From positions 1 to 64,000 of the forward strand of contig NZ_JNXE01000023.1 of the NCBI RefSeq assembly GCF_000716605.1: a stretch of DNA of 64,000 nucleotides, in the 5' to 3' direction. Origin of the DNA: Streptomyces sp. NRRL F-525 (lineage in GTDB: Bacteria > Actinomycetota > Actinomycetes > Streptomycetales > Streptomycetaceae). Shown piece after piece: positions 51,048-59,681 of the stretch. The position numbers were made by a program, and so were the translations under genes. The notes under the pieces were generated by a model that did no database searches, was not told the origin of the DNA, and worked only from the letters and a program-made list of their open reading frames with translations. Positions within the stretch are counted from its first letter, which is position 1, and the number at the start of each line of letters is the position of its first letter.

Positions 51048-51590
51048 CTAGTAGTTACCGACATCCACCCGCGGCGCCCCGTCGTGCCACGTGCAGATCA
51101 CCGACACCTTGTCCGTGCCCTTGGTGAACTCCACCCGGAGCCACGACTCCGTCTTCCACACCTGCATCGACCAGCCCGTACCCGGCGTCGCCGACACGAG
51201 CGCCACATAGGCCGGTGAGGTGTCGAGTTCGAGCACCACCCGCCCGCCGTCCGTGGCGTAGCTCTTGACCTGGCCGGTGGTGGAGGGAGAGGGGGACGTG
51301 CTCGTGGTCGCCGTCCTCGTGGGGCTCGGGCTGGGGCTGCGGGTCGGGGTCGGGGTGCTCGACGGGCTCGGTGACGACTCGGCGTGGACCGGTGCCGAGG
51401 ACGGCGGTTGAGCCGCCTGCGCGCTCGCGCCGGCCGCCGTGATGGGCAGGGCGCGCGGCGGGTCGTAGGCCGTGCCGGTCATGACCGTGTGGACGCCCCA
51501 CCAGGACAGCGTGACGGCCGCGCCGGTGGCCAGTGACCAGGCCAGCACGTGCACGAATCCGTTGACGAGTCCTCGGGGCATCGCCGCCAT
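51048..51590 (-). CDS. Membrane-anchored protein with Ser/Pro/Thr linker
   Basis: 180 aa. One helix near residues 12-35 (VHVLAWSLATGAAVTLSWWGV), a linker of about 60 residues made mostly of Pro, Ser and Thr, and an outside domain of about 75 residues ending DGAPRVDVGNY with one cysteine. No family recognised; cell-surface location inferred. Divergent from the two-component regulator gene at 51703, which suggests it could be a target of that system. Confidence 0.7.
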   Translation of the reverse strand: MAAMPRGLVNGFVHVLAWSLATGAAVTLSWWGVHTVMTGTAYDPPRALPITAAGASAQAAQPPSSAPVHAESSPSPSSTPTPTRSPSPSPTRTATTSTSPSPSTTGQVKSYATDGGRVVLELDTSPAYVALVSATPGTGWSMQVWKTESWLRVEFTKGTDKVSVICTWHDGAPRVDVGNY

Positions 51591-51702
51591 ACTGCCTCAC
51601 GCGCCCCACAGGTGTCCCGTCGATCTCCCACCGGTTGTCCACAGGCGGGGAGTTGTCCACAGGCCCGGATACGGGTCGCCCGCATGGCGTACGGTGCGGC
51701 GC

Positions 51703-52407
51703 ATGGCAAGTGTGCTCGTGGTCGAGGACGACCAGTTCGTGCGCTCGGCCCTCATCCGGCATCTGACCGATGCCGCGCACACGGTGCGCAGTGTCGGGAC
51801 GGCCCTTGAGGCCCTGCGCGAGGTCGCCCATTTCCGTTTCGACGTGGTCATCCTGGACCTCGGACTGCCCGACCTGGACGGGTCCGAGGCGCTGAAGATG
51901 CTGCGTGGGATCACGGACGTCCCCGTGATCATCGCCACCGCCCGGGACGACGAGAGCGAGATCGTCCGGCTGCTCAACGCGGGCGCGGACGACTACCTCA
52001 CCAAGCCCTTCTCGGTCGACCATCTCTCCGCGCGCATGTCCGCCGTTCTACGGCGCTCCCGTGCCACCTCCGGCGAGGCGCCCCCGCCGACCGTCATCCG
52101 CGTCGGCGGCCTCACCGTCGACCCGCTGCGCCGCCAGGCCGAGCTGGACGGCGTCCGACTCGACCTCACCCGGCGCGAGTTCGACCTCCTCGCCTTCCTC
52201 GCCGGACGGCCCGGTGTGGTCGTCCCGCGCAAGGAACTCCTCGCCGAGGTGTGGCAGCAGTCGTACGGCGACGACCAGACCATCGACGTCCATCTGTCCT
52301 GGCTGCGAAGGAAGTTGGGGGAGACGGCGGCTCAGCCGCGCTATCTGCACACCCTGCGGGGTGTCGGCGTGAAGCTGGAGCCACCGGGAGCGGAGTCGCT
52401 GCGATGA
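51703..52407 (+). CDS. OmpR-family response regulator
   Basis: 234 aa. Receiver domain (1-120) with acidic pocket EDD, phosphoacceptor Asp in VVILDLGLPDLDG and switch lysine in DDYLTKPF; winged-helix DNA-binding domain (about 135-230) with LTRREFDLLAFLAG. It overlaps the sensor kinase gene by 4 nt and is its cognate partner. ATG 51703. Regulated genes unknown. Confidence 0.9.
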   Translation: MASVLVVEDDQFVRSALIRHLTDAAHTVRSVGTALEALREVAHFRFDVVILDLGLPDLDGSEALKMLRGITDVPVIIATARDDESEIVRLLNAGADDYLTKPFSVDHLSARMSAVLRRSRATSGEAPPPTVIRVGGLTVDPLRRQAELDGVRLDLTRREFDLLAFLAGRPGVVVPRKELLAEVWQQSYGDDQTIDVHLSWLRRKLGETAAQPRYLHTLRGVGVKLEPPGAESLR

Positions 52408-53807
52408 GGTGGGCGCTGGTCAGGGTCTGTCTGGCGATCGCGGCGATGGTCGTCGTCGCCTTCGCGGTGCCGCTCGGCCTGGTCATCAAGGAGATGGCCC
52501 GCGACCGCGCCTTCTCGAACGCCGAGCGGGAGGCCGCCGCCGTCGCCCCCGCGCTGTCCATCACCACCGACCGGGACCAGCTGGAGAAGGTCGTCGCCTC
52601 CGCGGGCGCCGACTCCGGGATGGCCGTCCACATACCGGCGGGGGAGGGGAAGGCCGCCCTCGACATCGGGCTGCAGCGCGCCGCGGGCAAGGACATCGCG
52701 ACCGTACGGAAGCTGGGCCGCGCCTCCACCACCGAGGTGCCCGGCGGCTCCGTCCTGCTCCAGCCGGTCGCGCTCAGCTCCGGCGAGATATCCGTCGTCG
52801 AGGTCTACGTCCCGGAGGCCGAGGTCAGCAACGGCGTCGGCACGGCCTGGGCGGTGCTCGCCGGCGTCGGCATCGCGCTGATCGTCGGGTCCGTCGCGGT
52901 CGCCGACCGGCTGGGCGTACGGATGGTGCAGCCCGCGCAGCGCCTCGTCGAGGGCGCGCACGAACTGGGGGAGGGGAAGCTGGGGGCACGGGTGCCCGAG
53001 GAAGGGCCGACCGAACTGCGGCTGGCGGCGGTGGCGTTCAACTCCATGGCCGACCAGGTCGTCCAACTGCTGGCGGCCGAGCGGGAGTTGGCGGCCGATC
53101 TGTCGCACCGGCTGCGGACGCCGCTCACCGTGCTGCGGCTCAACGCGGCCTCGCTCGGGGACGGGCCCGCCGCCGAGCAGACGCGGACCGCCGTCGCGCA
53201 GCTGGAGCGGGAGGTCGACACGATCATCCGGACCGCGCGCGAGGCCAAGCCGCAGACCGTGGCGGCCGGGCCCGGTGCCGGGTGCGACGCGGCCGAGGTG
53301 GTGCGCGAGCGGATGCGGTTCTGGTCCGCGCTCGCCGAGGACGAGGGGCGGAAAGTGCGGGTGGCCGGGGTGGAGCGGCCGGTGCGGATACCCGTGGCCC
53401 GCGCTGATCTCGTCGCCGCGCTGGATGCTCTCCTCGGCAACGTGTTCCGGCACACCCTCGAGGGCACGGCGTTCGCGGTCGACGTGCACAACAGCGAGGA
53501 CGCGGTGATCGTGCTCGTCTCGGACGCGGGCTCGGGCATACGCGACCCCGAGGCGGCGATGGCCCGCGGGCGCGGCTCCGGCAGCGCCGGGTCGACCGGG
53601 CTCGGCCTGGACATCGTGCGCAGGCTCGCGGAGGCGACCGGCGGGGACGTCCGCATCGGCTCCTCGATGCTCGGCGGCACCGAGGTGCGGATCTGGATCC
53701 AGCTGGACGGGCGCGAGCCGGAGCGCAACGGCCATCGAGGAGCCGTACGACGGCGTCGGCGCGGGAAATTGGTCTCTACCTTTAACCGTTCCCGATCCCT
53801 CCCTTAA
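52404..53807 (+). CDS. Sensor histidine kinase
   Basis: 467 aa. Two helices (about 7-27 and 148-170) enclose an extracytoplasmic sensor domain of about 120 residues; HAMP, HisKA with phospho-acceptor His in AADLSHRLRTPLTVL, and HATPase with N-, G1- (SDAGSGIRD) and G2-boxes (GSTGLGLDIVRRLAE) follow. The C-terminal basic tail of about 30 residues is unusual. ATG 52404 overlaps the regulator stop (ATGA). Confidence 0.9.
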   Translation: MRWALVRVCLAIAAMVVVAFAVPLGLVIKEMARDRAFSNAEREAAAVAPALSITTDRDQLEKVVASAGADSGMAVHIPAGEGKAALDIGLQRAAGKDIATVRKLGRASTTEVPGGSVLLQPVALSSGEISVVEVYVPEAEVSNGVGTAWAVLAGVGIALIVGSVAVADRLGVRMVQPAQRLVEGAHELGEGKLGARVPEEGPTELRLAAVAFNSMADQVVQLLAAERELAADLSHRLRTPLTVLRLNAASLGDGPAAEQTRTAVAQLEREVDTIIRTAREAKPQTVAAGPGAGCDAAEVVRERMRFWSALAEDEGRKVRVAGVERPVRIPVARADLVAALDALLGNVFRHTLEGTAFAVDVHNSEDAVIVLVSDAGSGIRDPEAAMARGRGSGSAGSTGLGLDIVRRLAEATGGDVRIGSSMLGGTEVRIWIQLDGREPERNGHRGAVRRRRRGKLVSTFNRSRSLP

Positions 53808-53914
53808 GCGCACCCTAAGATCGCCAACCCCCGCCCGGATCAGGGTATTTGCCCGGTTCCGGATCGCTAGCGTGCTGCCGCACCCCACCCCCGTACGGCG
53901 AAAGCAGGCACGCG

Positions 53915-55384
53915 ATGAGCACGCACCGGCGCAGGATCAGCAAGAGGAACAAGGTGATCGGCGGAGCGGTCGCCGCCGCGGTCGTCGGTGGCGGCGCGAT
54001 CATGCTGACCGGCATCGCCCAGGCGGCGAGCGTCGGCGCGGCCTACACGAGAACCAGCGAGTGGTCGACGGGGTACACCGCGCAGTACGTCGTCACCAAC
54101 ACGACCGGGGCCACGAAGAAGGACTGGACGCTGGAGTTCGACCTGCCGTCGGGCTCGAAGCTCAGCTCGCTGTGGAACGCCGAGTCGAGCGTGAGCGGGC
54201 AGCGCGTCACCGTGAAGCCGCCGAAGTGGGACACGGACGGTCTCGCGGCCGGTGAGTCGGTCACCGTCGGCTTCGTGGTCAACGGCACCGGCCAGCCGAC
54301 CAGTTGTCTCATCGACAACGCCCAGTGCTCGGCGGACGGCACCGCGACCCCCGAGCCGACCGGCCGCCCGACGACCTCGTCGCCGACGCCCACGCCGACC
54401 GCCACCCCGACCGCCACGCCCACGGCCACCTCCAAGCCCACGGCCACGCCCACCGCTTCACCGACCACGACCACCGGCACCGGCACAGCGGCCGGCGCGG
54501 GCTTCGCCCCGTACGTCGACACCTCCCTCTACCCCGCCTTCGACCTCCTCGCCAACGTCACCGCGACCGGCGTGAAGAACTACAACCTCGCCTTCATCAC
54601 CGACGGCGGCGGCTGCACCCCGAAGTGGGGCGGGGTCTCGGACCTCGGCAGCGACGGCGTGGCCTCGCAGATCGGCGCGCTGCGCGCCAAGGGCGGTGAC
54701 GTGCGGGTGTCCTTCGGCGGCGCGTCCGGCTCCGAGCTGGCGACGACGTGCGGTTCGGCGAGCGCGCTGGCGACGGCGTACGGCAAGGTCGTGGACGCGT
54801 ACAACCTCACCAAGGTCGACTTCGACGTCGAGGGCGGCGCGCTGCCCAACACGGCGGCGAACACGATCCGCGCCCAGGCGATAGCCAAGCTCCAGCAGCA
54901 GCACCCGAACCTCGACGTCTCCTACACGCTCCCCGTGATGCCCGAGGGGCTGACCCAGGACGGGGTGAACCTGTTGTCCAATGCCAAGTCCAACGGCGTC
55001 AAGATCAACACGGTCAACATCATGGCGATGGATTACGGACCGGCGTACTCCGGAAATATGGGAACGTACTCACAGCAAGCGGCTACTGCCACACAAGCGC
55101 AAGTCAAGAGCGTTCTCGGGCTCTCGGAAGCCGCCGCATGGAAAGCGGTTGCAGTGACGCCCATGATCGGTGTCAACGACGTGTCATCGGAGGTTTTCAC
55201 GGTCGAGGACGCGAACGGGTTGGCGGCGTTCGCGAAGGCGAAGGGTCTGGGCGGTCTCTCGATGTGGTCCGCGACCCGTGACAAGCAGTGCCCCGGCGGC
55301 GCCAAGCCCAGCGCGGACGCGACCTGCAGCTCGGTCGTCCAGGCCCCGTCCGCCTTCATGAAGGCCTTCTCCGCCTTCCAGTAG
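53915..55384 (+). CDS. Secreted chitinase: CBM2 plus GH18
   Basis: 489 aa. Signal peptide (residues 1-37, cleavage near AQA|A), a CBM2-type carbohydrate-binding module (about 38-140; SEWSTGYTAQYVVTN, with cysteine at SCLIDNAQC), a Pro/Thr linker, and a GH18 domain from about 200 on. The catalytic DxDxE is in KVDFDVEGG, and MDYGPAYSG and GLSMWSATRD line the cleft. It probably degrades chitin outside the cell. ATG 53915. Unlike many streptomycete chitinase genes it has no visible DasR-type site upstream. Confidence 0.88.
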   Translation: MSTHRRRISKRNKVIGGAVAAAVVGGGAIMLTGIAQAASVGAAYTRTSEWSTGYTAQYVVTNTTGATKKDWTLEFDLPSGSKLSSLWNAESSVSGQRVTVKPPKWDTDGLAAGESVTVGFVVNGTGQPTSCLIDNAQCSADGTATPEPTGRPTTSSPTPTPTATPTATPTATSKPTATPTASPTTTTGTGTAAGAGFAPYVDTSLYPAFDLLANVTATGVKNYNLAFITDGGGCTPKWGGVSDLGSDGVASQIGALRAKGGDVRVSFGGASGSELATTCGSASALATAYGKVVDAYNLTKVDFDVEGGALPNTAANTIRAQAIAKLQQQHPNLDVSYTLPVMPEGLTQDGVNLLSNAKSNGVKINTVNIMAMDYGPAYSGNMGTYSQQAATATQAQVKSVLGLSEAAAWKAVAVTPMIGVNDVSSEVFTVEDANGLAAFAKAKGLGGLSMWSATRDKQCPGGAKPSADATCSSVVQAPSAFMKAFSAFQ

Positions 55385-55488
55385 GTGCCCCATGGGCCTC
55401 ACAGGCCCCACGCGCACCCCGTGAGCTCATCCCCCTCGGAGCGGACGTGTGGCCACTCGGCCGCACGTTCGCTCCTTTTGCTCGTGAG

Positions 55489-55507
55489 TGTCGATTACGT
55501 TTCGACA
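55489..55507. promoter_or_regulatory. Candidate operator of the sugar transporter
   Basis: TGTCGA, 7-nt spacer, TCGACA: a perfect inverted repeat 143 nt upstream of the binding-protein start, in the gap after the chitinase gene. Family of the regulator unknown. Confidence 0.35.
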
Positions 55508-55649
55508 AATGAAGGCGGCGGGTGTTGACGCATGACCAGACATAGGACTGTTATTACGCCACCGTGTTTGGTCGCGTTGGTTTCTGGTCGGTTACGACGA
55601 CCTGGGGCGTGGCGCATTCCGGCCGAACCCTGTCCGTCAGGAGCCGTTC

Positions 55650-56948
55650 ATGCCCGACTTCTCCCTCCCCGCCGCCAGTCGCCGCTCCGTCCTGCGCGGC
55701 ATAGGCGGCGCTGCCGTGCTCGGCGCCGGGATACCCCTGCTGAGCGCGTGCGGCAGCAGCGGTAGCTCGTCCGACCCGAAGACCGTCACCGTCGGCTCCA
55801 ACGCGTCCGACGCGGTGCCGAAGAAGGCGTTCGCGAGCGTCTACGCGGACTTCAAGAAGACGTCCGGCATCACCGTCAAGGTCAACACGAAGGACCACAA
55901 CACCTTCCAGGAGCAGATCAACTCCTACCTCCAGGGCACGCCGGACGACGTGTTCAACTGGTTCGCCGGGTACCGCATGCAGTTCTTCGCGGCCAAGAAG
56001 CTCGCCACGTCCATCGACGACGTCTGGGCGAAGATCGGGGACAACTTCCCCGACGCGATGAAGCAGCTCAGCAAGGGTGAGGACGGCAAGTACTACTTCG
56101 TGCCGATGACCACGTACCCGTGGGCGATCTTCTACCGCAAGAGCCTCTTCACGGCGAAGGGCTACACCGTCCCCACCACCTGGGACGAACTGGTCGCGCT
56201 CTGCAAGAAGATGAAGAGCGACGGCCTGGTCCCGATCGCCTTCGGCGACAAGGACGCCTGGCCGGCGATGGGCACCTTCGACCAGATCAACTTCCGCCTG
56301 AACGGCTATGACTTCCACAAGTCCCTGATGGCGGGCAAGGAGGCGTGGACCGACCCGAAGGTCAAGGCGGTCTTCGACCACTGGGCCGAGCTCCTCCCGT
56401 ACCACCAGGACGGCTTCATGGGCCGCACCTGGCAGGACGCGGCGCAGGGCATCGTGTCGAAGAAGTCCGGCATGTACCTCCTGGGCTCCTTCGTGGCCCA
56501 GCAGTTCACCGTCAAGGCCGACCTCGACGACCTCGACTTCTTCGCCTTCCCGGAGATCAACTCCGCGTACGGCCAGGACACCGTCGAGGCGCCCACCGAC
56601 GGCTACATGGTCAGCAAGGCACCGAAGAACCACGCCGGTGTCGTCAAGCTCCTGGAGTACCTGGGCACCCCGGCTGCCGAGCAGCTGTACCTCAAGACCG
56701 ACCCGAGCGTGGTGGCCGCCTCCAGCAAGGCCGACACCTCCGCGTACTCGCCGCTGCAGAAGAAGGCGTTCGACATGATCGGCGCCGCCAAGAGCCTCAC
56801 CCAGTTCATGGACCGCGACTCGCGCCCGGACTTCACCTCGACGGTGATGCAGCCCGGACTGCAGAAGTTCCTCCAGAACCCCAAGGGCGTCGACAGTCTG
56901 CTGACCTCGATCGAGCGCCAGAAGAAGACGATCTTCGCCTCCTCATGA
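55650..56948 (+). CDS. TAT-exported sugar-binding lipoprotein
   Basis: 432 aa. Twin arginines in ASRRSVLRG and lipobox LLSAC. Family 1 solute-binding protein: NTKDHNTFQEQINSYLQG, DDVFNWFAGYRMQFFA, PTTWDELVALCKKM and GSFVAQQF are typical of oligosaccharide binders. CAGGAG upstream of ATG 55650. First gene of a three-gene importer without its own ATPase, which in streptomycetes is usually supplied by the shared MsiK. Substrate not evident; the upstream chitinase makes an amino-sugar oligomer possible. Confidence 0.87.
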   Translation: MPDFSLPAASRRSVLRGIGGAAVLGAGIPLLSACGSSGSSSDPKTVTVGSNASDAVPKKAFASVYADFKKTSGITVKVNTKDHNTFQEQINSYLQGTPDDVFNWFAGYRMQFFAAKKLATSIDDVWAKIGDNFPDAMKQLSKGEDGKYYFVPMTTYPWAIFYRKSLFTAKGYTVPTTWDELVALCKKMKSDGLVPIAFGDKDAWPAMGTFDQINFRLNGYDFHKSLMAGKEAWTDPKVKAVFDHWAELLPYHQDGFMGRTWQDAAQGIVSKKSGMYLLGSFVAQQFTVKADLDDLDFFAFPEINSAYGQDTVEAPTDGYMVSKAPKNHAGVVKLLEYLGTPAAEQLYLKTDPSVVAASSKADTSAYSPLQKKAFDMIGAAKSLTQFMDRDSRPDFTSTVMQPGLQKFLQNPKGVDSLLTSIERQKKTIFASS

Positions 56949-57925
56949 TCTCCGAGACGACTACGACGAGCCCGGAGGCGGACGCCGTTCCGCCTCCGGG
57001 CCCCGCGCCCGAGAAGAAGCGGGTCCAGCAGGGCGCCAAGCGCCTGCTGACCCGCCGTGACCGCATCACGCTCGCCTTCATGGCGGGCGTGCCGACGATC
57101 CTGCACGTGGCCCTGGTCTGGGTCACCGCGCTCGCCTCGATCCTCCTGGCCTTCACGTCCTGGGACGGCATCGGCTTCAGCTCCATCAAGTGGGTGGGGC
57201 TGGCCAACTTCAAGGAGCTGTTCAACGACAACCCGCAGTTCTGGCCGGCGCTTGAGCACAACGTCATCTGGTTCGTCGTGCTCATCCTGCTGCCGACCCC
57301 CTTCGGCCTGTTCCTGGCCGTCCAGCTGGACAAGAAGATCCGCTTCAGCCGCGTCTACCAGACCGCGTTCTTCCTGCCGGTCGTGATGTCGCTGGCGGTC
57401 ACCGGATTCGTCTGGCAGCTCATCTACAACCCCGACACCGGCCTGATCAACAGCCTCATCGGGGCCAACAAGCCCGGCCACTACATCGACTGGATCGGCG
57501 ATCCCAAGCTCAATCTGTGGGCCGTCCTGATCGCCGCGTCCTGGCGGCACGCGGGCTACATGATGATCCTGTACCTGGCCGGACTGAAGGGCGTGGACCC
57601 GTCGCTGAGGGAAGCCTCCGCGCTGGACGGCGCGAACGAGTGGCAGACGTTCAAGAACGTCATCTTCCCGACGCTGCGGCCCACCAACACGGTCGTCCTG
57701 GTCGTCACGATCATCGAGTCGCTGCGCGCCTTCGACCTGGTCTACGTCTTCAACAAGGGCGCCCAGGGCACCGAGTTGCTGTCGATCCTGATCACCAACA
57801 ACATCATCGGCGAGTCCAGCCGGATCGGTTACGGGTCGGCGATCGCCGTCGTCCTGCTGGTCATCTCCCTCGTGGTCATCATCCCGTACCTGATCTCGAC
57901 CTTCCGGAAGGAGCGGCGCGCATGA
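56945..57925 (+). CDS. Sugar ABC transporter permease (MalF-like)
   Basis: 326 aa. A charged, proline-rich cytosolic N-terminus of about 40 residues, then six helices; EAA loop (SLREASALDGANEWQTFKNVIFP). ATG 56945 overlaps the binding-protein stop (ATGA). Pairs with the next permease. Confidence 0.88.
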   Translation: MISETTTTSPEADAVPPPGPAPEKKRVQQGAKRLLTRRDRITLAFMAGVPTILHVALVWVTALASILLAFTSWDGIGFSSIKWVGLANFKELFNDNPQFWPALEHNVIWFVVLILLPTPFGLFLAVQLDKKIRFSRVYQTAFFLPVVMSLAVTGFVWQLIYNPDTGLINSLIGANKPGHYIDWIGDPKLNLWAVLIAASWRHAGYMMILYLAGLKGVDPSLREASALDGANEWQTFKNVIFPTLRPTNTVVLVVTIIESLRAFDLVYVFNKGAQGTELLSILITNNIIGESSRIGYGSAIAVVLLVISLVVIIPYLISTFRKERRA

Positions 57926-58815
57926 CCACCCCCACCGCCGCACTCGGCGTGAAGCAGCGCACCCCGCTCCGCCCGGCCCGGGTCCTGCTCCACACGTTCC
58001 TCGTCGTCACCTCGCTGGCGTGGCTCGCCCCACTCCTGTGGGCGGTCTACGCGGCCCTGCGCCCGTACTCCGAGACCAGCAACAAGGGGTACGTCTCCTG
58101 GCCGGACACGCTGAACCTCGACAACTTCAAGAACGCGTTCGAGCAGTCCGACATGACGCACTACTTCGTCAACACCCTGATCATCGCGGTCCCGGCCGTG
58201 CTGCTCACGCTGCTGCTGGCGTCGATGGTCGCGTTCTACGTCAGCCGGTTCGACTTCCGGCTGAACATCTTCCTGCTGCTGGTCTTCACGGCCGGCAACC
58301 TGCTGCCCCAGCAGGTCATCATCACCCCGCTGTACCGCATGTACCTGCTGATCAACCTGCCCGGCATCACGGCGAGCGGCAAGCTCTACGACTCCGCGCT
58401 CGGCCTGGTCCTCATCCACGTGGCGTTCCAGTCGGGCTTCTGCGCCTTCGTGTTGAGCAACTACATGCGGATGCTGCCGGACGAGCTGACCGAGGCGGCG
58501 CTGGTCGACGGGGCGTCGGTGTGGCGGATGTACTGGCAGATCGTGCTGCCGCTGTGCAAGCCGGCGATGGCGGCCCTGGCGACGCTGCTCTCCATCTGGA
58601 TCTACAACGACTTCTTCTGGGCGATCGTGCTGATCTCGACCGGCGAGAACATGCCGATCACCTCCGCCCTGAACAACCTATCCGGCCAGTACTTCACCGA
58701 CCCCAACCTGGTCGCCGCCGGCGCCCTGCTCACCGCGATCCCCACGCTGATCGTGTACTTCGCACTCCAGCGCCAGTTCGTCAGCGGCCTCACACTGGGC
58801 GCCAACAAGGGCTGA
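57922..58815 (+). CDS. Sugar ABC transporter permease (MalG-like)
   Basis: 297 aa, six helices, EAA loop ELTEAALVDGASVWRMYWQI. ATG 57922 overlaps the preceding stop. Convergent with the gene at 58852, 36 nt away, without a clear hairpin between them. Confidence 0.88.
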   Translation: MTTPTAALGVKQRTPLRPARVLLHTFLVVTSLAWLAPLLWAVYAALRPYSETSNKGYVSWPDTLNLDNFKNAFEQSDMTHYFVNTLIIAVPAVLLTLLLASMVAFYVSRFDFRLNIFLLLVFTAGNLLPQQVIITPLYRMYLLINLPGITASGKLYDSALGLVLIHVAFQSGFCAFVLSNYMRMLPDELTEAALVDGASVWRMYWQIVLPLCKPAMAALATLLSIWIYNDFFWAIVLISTGENMPITSALNNLSGQYFTDPNLVAAGALLTAIPTLIVYFALQRQFVSGLTLGANKG

Positions 58816-58851
58816 CGCACTACGACTTGACCGAAGAACGGCCCGGGTGAC

Positions 58852-59556
58852 TCAGAACCCCCCGGGCCCGCCGAAGCCCCCGAACCCGCCGGGTCCGCCC
58901 GGCCCACCGCCGAACAGCCCGCCGTGCGGCCCGTGATGGTGGAAGCCGTCGAACAGCGCGTCCGCGAGCAACATGCCACCGACCCCGGCGGCACCCGCGA
59001 CGAGCGCGGTCTTCCACCACGGCGTGCTGTACCAACCCCCGGCCATGGAACGGCCGTTGACGACCCCGCCGGGGTAGTAGTACGGCGTGCTCGCACCGGG
59101 CTGCGCGGACGCGGTGTACGTCTGCCCGCCCACCGTGACCTGCCCACCGGCCCCCTGCGCGGGCAGCTCGGGCCCCGGGTCGAGTCCCAGCGCGCCACGG
59201 GCGGTCCGGATGTGATGCAGCCCCTCGATGGCGGTCTGCGTCACGAGCCCGTACTGCATCGGCGAGTAGGCGACGGCGAGTTGGCCCTCGGCGGCCCGGA
59301 GCCGCTCGGTGGCGTCGGCGAGCGCCTGCCGGGCGGCGGTGCTGTTGCCGGCGTCCAGCGTCGACAGACTCCCGCCCAGCCGCTCCACCCAGCGGGTGGC
59401 CTCGGCGCCGGCGTCGGCGTCGTAGGCCTGCGAAGCGGAACCGGAGGGATAGCCGCTGCCGCCGAACCGCGAACTCCCGCCCCCCGCCTGCCTCTTGCCG
59501 AAGGCGACCGCACCGCCGACGATCAGGGCCAGCAGCACCAACACGATGAAAAACAT
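58852..59556 (-). CDS. Membrane-anchored protein with Gly/Phe-rich tail
   Basis: 234 aa. One N-terminal helix (residues 2-20, FFIVLVLLALIVGGAVAFG), a helical part of about 80 residues (ADATERLRAAEGQLAVAY), a second weak hydrophobic segment (about 180-200) and a C-terminal tail of GGPGGFGG repeats preceded by FHHHGPHGG. It resembles unnamed streptomycete proteins sometimes labelled DUF1542; role unknown. ATG 59556 follows GGGAGGA. Confidence 0.7.
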   Translation of the reverse strand: MFFIVLVLLALIVGGAVAFGKRQAGGGSSRFGGSGYPSGSASQAYDADAGAEATRWVERLGGSLSTLDAGNSTAARQALADATERLRAAEGQLAVAYSPMQYGLVTQTAIEGLHHIRTARGALGLDPGPELPAQGAGGQVTVGGQTYTASAQPGASTPYYYPGGVVNGRSMAGGWYSTPWWKTALVAGAAGVGGMLLADALFDGFHHHGPHGGLFGGGPGGPGGFGGFGGPGGF

Positions 59557-59681
59557 GACGTCCTCCCGTCCACGCCGGGATCGGATCACCCCGTACAGGA
59601 AGATCAGACGCCTCGGGGCTGAGAGGCCGCTGGACGGGGTCTGAGCGGCGGCTGTGAATGGCGGCGGGGATTTGCCCGGCC

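Noticed and set aside
51290..51420. GC-rich simple repeat within the 51048-51590 gene
   Set aside because: Encodes a Ser/Pro/Thr linker; no evidence for another role.
54370..54480. Tandem ACCGCC/ACGCCC repeats resembling a regulatory repeat
   Set aside because: They encode the Pro/Thr linker between CBM2 and GH18 and are explained by protein composition.
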